Origin: Chloroflexota bacterium
GTDB taxonomy: Bacteria > Chloroflexota > UBA11872
Direction: 5' to 3'
Assembly: GCA_028874315.1 (NCBI GenBank)
Contig: JAPPKM010000004.1
Location: 1 to 34,446 of the forward strand
Length of the DNA: 34,446 nt
Shown piece after piece: positions 1 through 7,017 of the stretch (position 1 is the first letter of the stretch; every line of letters starts with the position of its first letter). A program made the translations under genes and the position numbers. The notes under the pieces are model-generated. The model searched no databases. It was not told the origin of the DNA and saw nothing but the letters and a program-made list of their open reading frames with translations.

Positions 1-513
1 GGAGAAAGTCCGTAACGTACCGGTGTCCGCCGACGAGTCACCGCGCTGGGATTTCTCGGAATCCGGCTCAAACCCCTGCTCCACCAGGAAGTGGTGATAG
101 TCGCTGAGACGCTGAGCCTCGACGGGGTCTGCGTAGTATTCCCGGTAGCCGTCCTCGATCCCCACGAACTCCGAGAAGCCGCGCTGCGCAATGAGTTCGC
201 TACCCAGGTGCCACTTGCCGTGGTACGTGCAGGCGTAGTCACCTGGAACGCGCTCAGCCAGCGTCAGATGCTCCGGCTTCAGCGGATCGTTGTTCTCCAG
301 GCATTCCGTCGTGTGCGGGTAGTACCCGGTCATAATCGACGAGCGCGAGGGCGTACAGACTGGCTGCGTGCAGTACGCGCGGTCGACGACAAAGCTGTTT
401 TCGGCCAGGCGGTTCAAGTTTGGCGCCTGGATGGTCCGGTTGCCGTAGCAGGCCAGCGTGTCGTCCCGCTGCTCGTCCGTGAATATGAACAGCAGATTGG
501 GCTTCTCAACCAC
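1..513 (-). CDS. Sulfatase, N-terminal part (runs off left edge)
   Basis: This is a sulfatase of the alkaline-phosphatase superfamily, predicted to hydrolyse a sulfate ester. It is absent from the ORF track because it begins with GTG and has no stop in the window. Translating the reverse complement from 513 gives VVEKPNLLFIFTDEQ, then the formylglycine signature C-T-P-S-R with Cys near residue 53, where FGE-type maturation would convert Cys to formylglycine. TDEQ supplies the first metal-binding Asp, and a GKWHLG motif follows. An AGGAGG ribosome binding site lies 6 nt before the GTG, which fixes the start. About 170 residues are visible of a family usually 450-550 long. It lies downstream of the lipoprotein and solute-binding protein on the same strand. 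The substrate cannot be told from this sequence. Confidence 0.9.
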   Translation of the reverse strand, partial: MVEKPNLLFIFTDEQRDDTLACYGNRTIQAPNLNRLAENSFVVDRAYCTQPVCTPSRSSIMTGYYPHTTECLENNDPLKPEHLTLAERVPGDYACTYHGKWHLGSELIAQRGFSEFVGIEDGYREYYADPVEAQRLSDYHHFLVEQGFEPDSEKSQRGDSSADTGTLRTFS

Positions 514-607
514 TATGGGCCTCCTATCGCGGATCAGCCCCGCGCGGCTTCACGAGATTCGCCGCAGCCGACTTGCGGCCAAACATGCGGCCGGCTACGG
601 GCGAGAC

Positions 608-862
608 TTAACTGCCCCCTGAAGCTTGCGGGGATGCCTGTGCGCCCTGAGCGTCCTGCTTCTCCTGCCACTGCTGGCGCAGGCGGGCGTGTTCCTCATC
701 GGAGAGATAGCGTCCGCTCTCGGAGCTCGTTCGTGGGAACGAGTAGTCCTCAAAGGCACTCTTTGAGTCGCCGCAACCAGCAAGCACTAGCGCGGCGGCA
801 ACAGCGGCTCCAAGCGAAAGGCGCACCCAGACGCGCGGGCCTACCCCCGGGTTTCGCTTCAC
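608..862 (-). CDS. Small predicted lipoprotein, unknown function
   Basis: I do not recognise this 84-residue protein. From the GTG start chosen here it has a short basic N-terminus, a hydrophobic stretch and a lipobox (LVLAGC, Cys at residue 30), so it should be a membrane-anchored lipoprotein. The mature part is about 54 residues, polar, rich in Gln, Ala and Ser. The ORF track extends it to 1015, into the preceding gene; I shortened it because only the shorter start gives a sensible signal peptide. No strong ribosome binding site is visible. It lies 76 nt after the solute-binding protein stop and 94 nt before the partial sulfatase, so co-expression is plausible. Confidence 0.55.
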   Translation of the reverse strand: MKRNPGVGPRVWVRLSLGAAVAAALVLAGCGDSKSAFEDYSFPRTSSESGRYLSDEEHARLRQQWQEKQDAQGAQASPQASGGS

Positions 863-871
863 TGACGCTCG

Positions 872-905
872 GGCTCGCCAAGGCAGCCTTAAGTAGGCGC
901 GAGCC
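872..905 (-). terminator. Hairpin downstream of solute-binding protein gene
   Basis: The 7-bp arms GGCTCGC/GCGAGCC enclose an inner hairpin AAGGC-A-GCCTT. It begins 34 nt past the stop of the solute-binding protein and overlaps the leader of the lipoprotein gene. There is no T-run, so it could be a processing or attenuation stem rather than a terminator. Confidence 0.25.
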
Positions 906-938
906 AATTGGCCCGCGCCCACCTGGCGATCCATCCGG

Positions 939-2561
939 TTAGATCCAGCCGCGACTGCGCATCTCCTCAATCTGCAGCGCCTGGTTGGTTTCGGCGGCTG
1001 TCTTGACGTTACCAATCATCTCTTCCAGCGCTACCTCGCCAAGCATGTAGCGCTGCTCGAGTCCGATCCAGCTCTGGTACCACTCACCCCAGTTGGGCAT
1101 GCGGTACTGACGGTGCCGGTTCTCGGTGCCGTCGGCGTACTGCTTGAGGTAATGCATGTTGTTCGGCGGGCCTGACTGCGCTTCCGCCGTCTCGAGCGCC
1201 GGGCGCCACATGGGCAGGTGGCCGCGGTCAACGCCGGCCACGCGATGCTGCACCTCGGTCCCGAAGTACAGGCACACCTCGGTCGTCTCTTCCACGTTAC
1301 CGCGCGCCTCTGCGCCGCTGGTCACGGCGTGGAACTGGCAGGACCAGAACGTGCCCGACCTGCCCGTTGCTGGATTGACGGGCACAGGCGCCAGCGACCA
1401 CTCGAACCGATCCTTGATCTGAATCAGCGGGCGCGCCGTCTGACGGACGCGCTCGGTGAGGTAGTACGCCTGGATGCCTGCCGTGAACGGCGTGCTGAAC
1501 TCGCCGCGAACCTCTCGAATTTCGGCGATGGGCACGGCGACCTCGTGCTGGAATACGGCATCGTGGATGAACTCGATGCCCGCGCTGCCGCCGTTGTCGT
1601 ACATCGTGAATTCGGTGTCGTCGTAGCTGCGGAAGTACTCCTCGTTGCCTGACCAGATCATCGGGTGCCACGAATACCAGTTGCCGCCCCCGTCCATGCC
1701 CCAAAGGCCTTGTTCTGGATCGGTGGTCTTCTGCGCGTTCTCCAGCAGGTCGTCCCAGGTCCAGCTGTCGTCGGGATGACCGGCGCCGAGTTCATCCACC
1801 AGAGTCTGGTTGTACATGAAGCCGCTGATCCCGCCCTGGTAAGTGATCCCGTACTGATTGCCGTGCAATTGGGGCGGAGGCGGAAACCTGTGGTCGTCGT
1901 CGTGCCCGTTGTCGGTCCAGAGGTTGGGGATGTAGTAGTACTCCTCCTCATTCCAGCCGTCCATTTTTTCGAGGACGGAATTGAGCTGGAGGACCGTATT
2001 GTCGTCACGCCACGCATTGAAAAGGTGGCCATCCCAGAGCACCATTTCCGGCAGCGTGCCGGCCGCTGCGCGAATTGACAGGGTGTCCCAATAGCCCCCG
2101 CCCACTGGCTCAACCAGCACCCTCACGTCTGGCCGCCGATTGGCCCAGTTCTCAACCGCCCACTGCACGGCCGCGCCGCGCGGCCCGGAGGTGTGGTCGG
2201 TCGCAAAGGTGAGCACCACGGGCGGGCGCTGAGCCTCGACTTCCACGACCTTCTCAACGACTTTTTCGACGACCTTCTCGACCTCGACTACCTCTTTGAC
2301 GACCTCCGTGACGACTTTCTCGACCTGGACTTCCTGGACCTGGACCTCGACCTGGGTCTGCGTCACGATCTTCTCGACCGGTACTTCCTTAACCTCGGTC
2401 CTGGTCACGATGGTCTCGACCGGCACTTCCTTGACCACGATCTTCTCGACCGGAACTTCCTTGGTGACGACCTGGGTCTCGCCGCACGCTGCCAGCACGG
2501 CCGCGGCACCGGCTCCGAAGCCACCAGCGCCTAGTGCCTTCAGAATGTGTCGTCGTGTCAT
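939..2561 (-). CDS. TAT-exported ABC transporter solute-binding lipoprotein
   Basis: This is an extracellular family 1-type (sugar/oligosaccharide-class) solute-binding protein that would deliver a ligand to an ABC importer. The N-terminus has a twin-arginine start (TRRHILKA), a Gly/Ala-rich hydrophobic core and a lipobox LAAC with Cys 26. Residues about 30-112 form an unusual stalk of repeated units such as KEVPVEKIV and VVEKVVEKV. The globular domain then starts near PPVVLTFATDH. A GGGAGGG Shine-Dalgarno stretch precedes the ATG. The length of 540 aa is long for the family because of the stalk. No permease or ATPase gene is visible here; they may lie beyond the left edge or elsewhere. The position between two sulfatases suggests a sulfated or sugar-like ligand, but that is inference. 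Confidence 0.88.
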   Translation of the reverse strand: MTRRHILKALGAGGFGAGAAAVLAACGETQVVTKEVPVEKIVVKEVPVETIVTRTEVKEVPVEKIVTQTQVEVQVQEVQVEKVVTEVVKEVVEVEKVVEKVVEKVVEVEAQRPPVVLTFATDHTSGPRGAAVQWAVENWANRRPDVRVLVEPVGGGYWDTLSIRAAAGTLPEMVLWDGHLFNAWRDDNTVLQLNSVLEKMDGWNEEEYYYIPNLWTDNGHDDDHRFPPPPQLHGNQYGITYQGGISGFMYNQTLVDELGAGHPDDSWTWDDLLENAQKTTDPEQGLWGMDGGGNWYSWHPMIWSGNEEYFRSYDDTEFTMYDNGGSAGIEFIHDAVFQHEVAVPIAEIREVRGEFSTPFTAGIQAYYLTERVRQTARPLIQIKDRFEWSLAPVPVNPATGRSGTFWSCQFHAVTSGAEARGNVEETTEVCLYFGTEVQHRVAGVDRGHLPMWRPALETAEAQSGPPNNMHYLKQYADGTENRHRQYRMPNWGEWYQSWIGLEQRYMLGEVALEEMIGNVKTAAETNQALQIEEMRSRGWI

Positions 2562-2744
2562 TCGCGCCCTCCCTGGTTTCGGCCCCGTACTGCCCTATTT
2601 CAAAGTAATCTAGGCTCGAACCATCCTCACGCTACGCCCAGCGCGGGAGGGCGTCAAACGCGCTGGCGGCATCAGGCCTTAGGCATTGGCAAGGGCAGGC
2701 ATGCTACCGATTTCGCGAAACTGCGCCGCTAGGAGGCACTAACT

Positions 2745-4208
2745 GTGTCCGAGACACGCCCGAACCTCCTGATCATCCTCTGCGACCAGCTAGACGCCAG
2801 TTATCTCGGCGCCTATGGCAACCGCGTGGCCCAGACGCCCCACATAGACCGGCTGGCCGCCGACGGCCTGACGCTGAACCGCGCCTACGTTCCGCTACCC
2901 CAGTGTTCGCCGGCCCGGGCCTCGATGTTCACCGGGCTGTATCCCCACCAACACCATCTGCTCTGCGTCCCCCGGTCAGGCCAGGACGAGCGCTTCGGCA
3001 CCGTCCGGCAGAGGGCCGTGCTTCCGGAGTCCGTTCCGTCGTTGGGTCAGGCATTTCGAGACGCCGGATACCGGATGGGATACACCGGCCCCTGGCACAT
3101 GGGCAACGACGAAATCCCGCATCACGGCTGGGAAGAACACTGGCGGACGTACCGCTATTGGAAAAACGGCCGCGACTACTACATCCAGCATCTCGAACGC
3201 CACGGCCTGGCCGACCTGTTCAAACGGGAGCACCACGAGTTCGGCTTCAGTGAAGGCACAAAGTCCGGCGTAGTGCCCTCAGGGCCATCCGCCATTCCGG
3301 TCGAACATGCGCGGACGTCATGGGCCGTTGACGAGACCATCAACTTCATCGATGGCCGTGACCAGCGACCCTGGGCATTCACGCTTTCGATCAAGGACCC
3401 ACACCCGCCAGTCATATCCCCTGGCGACTTCGCGGATCGCATTGACCCTGCCGATGTTGAGTTGCCGCCGACGATCAACGAGGACTTTCAAGGCAAGTCC
3501 GACGCCTACCAGCGCAGCCTCACCCATCGCTGGGTGCGCAATATGTCCGAAGCCGACTGGCGCCGCTTCATCGCCCACTATCATGGGCTGAACGCCCACA
3601 TCGATACCGAAGTGGGGCGGCTATTCGGTTACCTGGACGCGCAGGGCCTGCGCGACAACACGCTCATCGTCTTCCTGTCGGACCACGGCGAGATGATGGG
3701 CGCCCATCGCATGGCGGGGAAGGGCCCGGCGATGTTCGAACAGTCGATCGGGATTCCGCTCATCATGCGCTGGCCGGCTGGAATCCCCGCCGGAAGGCAA
3801 ACCGACGCCCTGTTCAATACGGTCGACCTGCCGGCCACGCTTGGAGCCCTGTGCGGCGTTCCGATCAGCGCCGGCGCCGGGATCGATCAGAGCGCCATGG
3901 TTCTGGGCGAGGCTTCTGGACCGCGTCACATCGTCTTCAGCGAGTTCTACATCGAAGCCGGCCTTCGCGACGACCTGATGTTCGTCAAGACCGCCGTCAC
4001 CGACCGCTGGAAGTTGAATCTGTGGCTCTACGACATGCCCGAGCTGTACGACATGCACAACGACCCGCACGAGACCCGGAACGTCATTGACGATCCGGCA
4101 ACGGCCGACGTTCGTGCGGAACTCGCGGACGAGATCGTCACCTGGCTGAAGGAGACGGAGGATCCACTCTTGCCGACCGTCGAGTGGACGATCGGTCGTT
4201 TCACTTAA
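2745..4208 (+). CDS. Sulfatase (arylsulfatase-type)
   Basis: This is a full-length 487-residue sulfatase. The start is GTG with a perfect AGGAGG 8 nt upstream. The N-terminus PNLLIILCDQLD gives the metal-binding Asp 14. The formylglycine signature C-S-P-A-R has Cys 54, followed by the usual ASMFTGLYPHQH. A second metal site S-D-H-G-E lies near residue 312, followed by HRMAGKG. No signal peptide is apparent, so the enzyme is probably cytoplasmic and acts on an imported substrate. It is transcribed divergently from the solute-binding protein across a 183-bp gap and converges on lpd. Together with the partial sulfatase at the left edge it suggests sulfate-ester catabolism; phosphonate monoester hydrolases are a related alternative. 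Confidence 0.9.
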   Translation: MSETRPNLLIILCDQLDASYLGAYGNRVAQTPHIDRLAADGLTLNRAYVPLPQCSPARASMFTGLYPHQHHLLCVPRSGQDERFGTVRQRAVLPESVPSLGQAFRDAGYRMGYTGPWHMGNDEIPHHGWEEHWRTYRYWKNGRDYYIQHLERHGLADLFKREHHEFGFSEGTKSGVVPSGPSAIPVEHARTSWAVDETINFIDGRDQRPWAFTLSIKDPHPPVISPGDFADRIDPADVELPPTINEDFQGKSDAYQRSLTHRWVRNMSEADWRRFIAHYHGLNAHIDTEVGRLFGYLDAQGLRDNTLIVFLSDHGEMMGAHRMAGKGPAMFEQSIGIPLIMRWPAGIPAGRQTDALFNTVDLPATLGALCGVPISAGAGIDQSAMVLGEASGPRHIVFSEFYIEAGLRDDLMFVKTAVTDRWKLNLWLYDMPELYDMHNDPHETRNVIDDPATADVRAELADEIVTWLKETEDPLLPTVEWTIGRFT

Positions 4209-4220
4209 GGCCGGGCCGGT

Positions 4221-4250
4221 CGCAAGCGCGTCGCCTTAGCCGCGCTTGCG
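4221..4250. terminator. Hairpin between convergent sulfatase and lpd genes
   Basis: Perfect 10-bp arms CGCAAGCGCG and CGCGCTTGCG are separated by a 10-nt loop. The stem begins 13 nt after the sulfatase stop and overlaps the last codons of lpd. Its place between convergent genes fits a bidirectional terminator, but neither side has a T-run. Confidence 0.45.
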
Positions 4251-5666
4251 CGCGATGTAGTGCGGGCTGGTGTTGAAGAAGACCTCGGCGGCTTCCATGA
4301 GGGTTTCGGACGTGGTGGGGTGCGGGTGAATGCTCAGCCGCAAGTCGTCGGCTCGCGCTCCCATTTCCACAGCCAACACGCCTTCGGCGATCAGCTCGCC
4401 GGCGCCCCGGCCGGTGATTCCTACTCCGAGCACGCGCTCCGTCGTGGGTTCCAGGATCAGCTTCGTCAGCCCGTCGTTCCGCCCCAGCGTCGTGGCCCGA
4501 CCCGACGCGGCCCAGGGAAACGTCGCGACCTGATGCGGCCGGCCCGACTCGCGTGCCTCCGATTCGGTCAGCCCGCACCAGGCGATTTCGGGATCGGTAA
4601 ACACCACCGCTGGGATGGCTTGCGCGTCATAAATCGCCGCCTGACCGGCCATGGCTGACGTCGCCACGTGCGCCTCATAGGTGGCCTTGTGCGCCAGCAT
4701 CGGCTCACCCGCCGCGTCGCCGATGGCGAAGATGTGGGCGGCACTTGTACGGCGCTGGTGATCGACCTTGATGAAGCCGCGCTGATCGGATTCCACGCCC
4801 GCGGTCGCCAGGTTCAGACCGGCGCTGTTTGGGCGCCGTCCCACCGCGACCAGCACTTTGTCGAAGCGCTGGGAGGGCACTTCGACGCGCGCTCCCGCCA
4901 GTTCGACGTCAACGCCGTCCGGCCGCACGTTCAGGCTCGCAACTCGCGTGCTGAGAAGGATCTCTTCGAACGCAGACTTCAGTTTCCGCTCAAGCGGTCG
5001 AACGAGATCGCGGTCCGCTCCGGGTAGTAGACCGGCCTCCATCTCAACCACCGTCACTCTCGACCCAAGAGCGGCGTAGACCGAGCCCAATTCAAGCCCG
5101 ATGTAGCCACCGCCAACCACCAGCAGTGTGTCGGGGACCTCGGCCATCTCCAATGCAGACGTGGAGTCCAGGACGCGGTCGCCATCGATCTCGAAGCCGG
5201 GCGGGGCCGCAGGCTGCGAGCCGGTGGCTATGACTGCATAGTCGAAGTCGAGACGTTCTGCCTCTCCTCCGTCGGATGGCTCGACCTTCAGCGCGTGCGG
5301 CCCGTCGAAGCGGGCGAGTCCGCGAGTAAATCGCACGCGTCGCGCCCGGGTGAGGAGTCCCAGTCCCGAAGTCATTTTGGAGATGACCTGGTCCTTCCAG
5401 CTTCGCAGCCGGTCCAGATCAATTTCCGGTTGGCCGAAACTCACGCCCCAGTCGGCCGCGTCCTCGGCCTCGCCCAACAGGGACGCCACGTGCAGCAGGG
5501 TTTTCGACGGAATACAGCCCCGATAGAGGCACACGCCTCCCGGATTGGCCTCGGGGTCGATCAGCGTGACGTCCATCCCCAGTTCCGCGGCGTGAAAGGC
5601 GGCCGGATAACCTCCTGGCCCCGCGCCGATGACGGCTACGCGAGGCTGCCGTCCATTCGTGGTCAC
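4236..5666 (-). CDS. lpdA: Dihydrolipoamide dehydrogenase (E3)
   Basis: This is the E3 component, a FAD-dependent disulfide oxidoreductase that reoxidises dihydrolipoyl groups on E2 and reduces NAD+. Visible are the FAD Rossmann motif GAGPGG (residues 14-19), the redox-active disulfide C-LYRG-C (Cys 46 and Cys 51) followed by IPSK, a second nucleotide-binding motif VVGGGYIGLELGS, the GDAAGEPMLAHKA segment, and the C-terminal His/Glu catalytic region HPHPTTSE. The length of 476 aa is normal. The GTG start lies 7 nt after the E2 stop, so it is translationally close-coupled as the last gene of the PDH operon. The specificity for PDH rather than another complex follows from the neighbours aceE and E2. 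Confidence 0.95.
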   Translation of the reverse strand: MTTNGRQPRVAVIGAGPGGYPAAFHAAELGMDVTLIDPEANPGGVCLYRGCIPSKTLLHVASLLGEAEDAADWGVSFGQPEIDLDRLRSWKDQVISKMTSGLGLLTRARRVRFTRGLARFDGPHALKVEPSDGGEAERLDFDYAVIATGSQPAAPPGFEIDGDRVLDSTSALEMAEVPDTLLVVGGGYIGLELGSVYAALGSRVTVVEMEAGLLPGADRDLVRPLERKLKSAFEEILLSTRVASLNVRPDGVDVELAGARVEVPSQRFDKVLVAVGRRPNSAGLNLATAGVESDQRGFIKVDHQRRTSAAHIFAIGDAAGEPMLAHKATYEAHVATSAMAGQAAIYDAQAIPAVVFTDPEIAWCGLTESEARESGRPHQVATFPWAASGRATTLGRNDGLTKLILEPTTERVLGVGITGRGAGELIAEGVLAVEMGARADDLRLSIHPHPTTSETLMEAAEVFFNTSPHYIARKRG

Positions 5667-5673
5667 GTCGCGG

Positions 5674-6987
5674 CTAGTCCCCCATCGCCAGCATCAGCGG
5701 CTGGGCCAGCGCCTCGACAATCCAGGTGAGGAAGCGCGCGCCGTCCGCGCCGTCCACAGCCCGATGGTCGAACGACAGCGCCAGGGGCAGCATGAGCCGC
5801 GGCCGCAGCAGGCCTTCGACATATACGGGCCGCTCCACCGCACGTCCGACACCGAGGATTCCAACCTCCGGCGGATTGATGATTGGCGTGAAATGCCCGG
5901 TGCCGAGTCCGCCCAGGTTGCTGATCGTGAAGGAGGCGCCCTCCAGCCGCTCGGGTGGCAGCTGTCCCTCGCGAACCTGGCCGGCAACTTCGGCCACCTC
6001 GATCGCCAACTCGGAGATGCTCTTCTCGTCGACATCCCGAATAACCGGCACCAGCAGTCCCCGTTCCGTATCCGCGGCGACACCAAGGTGGCAGTAGTCC
6101 TTCAGCACCATCTCATTGGCGGTGAAGTCAGCGCTGGCGTTCATCTTCGGATGCGCCTTCAGTGCGGCGGCCACAACTTTCATCAATATCGGCGTGATCG
6201 TGAGGCTGCCGCCGGCGCTTCGAACACGGTCCTTTTCGCGCTGCCGCATAGCCTCGACGGACGTGATATCGGCGTCGTTGAAGAGCGTCACGTGCGGAAT
6301 GCTCGACCACGACTGCGCGATATTGGTTGCGGTTGCCCGTCGAACCCGATTCATGCGCTCGCTCCTGATCGCTCCGAACTTGCTGAAGTCGGGCAGCGGC
6401 GCCGCAGTCAGACCAACAGAAGCTGCCGGTTGCGTCGATGGTCGAGCGCGGGCGTGGGCCTTGACGTCGTCAATCGAAATACGCCCTGCCGGCCCGGAAC
6501 CCGGAACCTCGCGAATATTGAGACCGATTTCGCGAGCGAACTGGCGCGTGGATGGTGACGCAAACACCGGCATGTCGCCGCCGGCCGGTGGTAGCGGCGG
6601 CGGCGCGGCATGGGTTGTTGCGGCGGGCCCGGGCTGCGCTGTCGGGAGACTTGGTGTAAGGGCAGGGTCTGCCACTGGCGTCTCGGTGGGCGTGGTCACC
6701 TTCGCCTCCGGCGGAGGAGTGGCGGGCGGCCTGCCGTCCACGGCCGACTCGCTCTCTTCCAACTCGAGAATCGTCTGCCCAACCTGCAGCGTGTCACCGG
6801 CGCTCACCAGCACCTGGGTCACCGTGCCGGCCAGTTCGGCGGGAACCTCCAGTGTCGCCTTGTCGCTCTCGATCTCAATGATCGGTTCGTCCTTGGCGAC
6901 CGCCTGGCCGGCGCTGACGAGCACACTCAAAACGTCCGCGTCAGCAATGCCCTCGCCCAGGTCGGGGAGCTTTAGTTCAGTCGCCAT
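5674..6987 (-). CDS. aceF: Dihydrolipoamide acetyltransferase (E2 of PDH)
   Basis: This is the E2 core, which transfers acetyl from lipoate to CoA. There is one lipoyl domain (residues about 1-78) with the modified lysine in SDKA (Lys 43), then a long Pro/Ala/Thr-rich linker, a peripheral-subunit-binding domain (about 142-178, starting FASPSTRQFAREIG), and a C-terminal acyltransferase domain with the catalytic HRAVDG motif (His 408). The length of 437 aa fits a single-lipoyl E2. It lies 30 nt after the aceE stop and 7 nt before lpd. The pairing with a homodimeric E1 points to pyruvate as substrate; a branched-chain complex would normally have split E1 subunits. Confidence 0.93.
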   Translation of the reverse strand: MATELKLPDLGEGIADADVLSVLVSAGQAVAKDEPIIEIESDKATLEVPAELAGTVTQVLVSAGDTLQVGQTILELEESESAVDGRPPATPPPEAKVTTPTETPVADPALTPSLPTAQPGPAATTHAAPPPLPPAGGDMPVFASPSTRQFAREIGLNIREVPGSGPAGRISIDDVKAHARARPSTQPAASVGLTAAPLPDFSKFGAIRSERMNRVRRATATNIAQSWSSIPHVTLFNDADITSVEAMRQREKDRVRSAGGSLTITPILMKVVAAALKAHPKMNASADFTANEMVLKDYCHLGVAADTERGLLVPVIRDVDEKSISELAIEVAEVAGQVREGQLPPERLEGASFTISNLGGLGTGHFTPIINPPEVGILGVGRAVERPVYVEGLLRPRLMLPLALSFDHRAVDGADGARFLTWIVEALAQPLMLAMGD

Positions 6988-7017
6988 GCCGGTTCCATCG
7001 CGGCGGTGGCGGAAGCG

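Noticed and set aside
91-942. 283-aa ORF on +
   Set aside because: Antisense to the partial sulfatase and the lipoprotein; Arg/Pro-rich with no domain.
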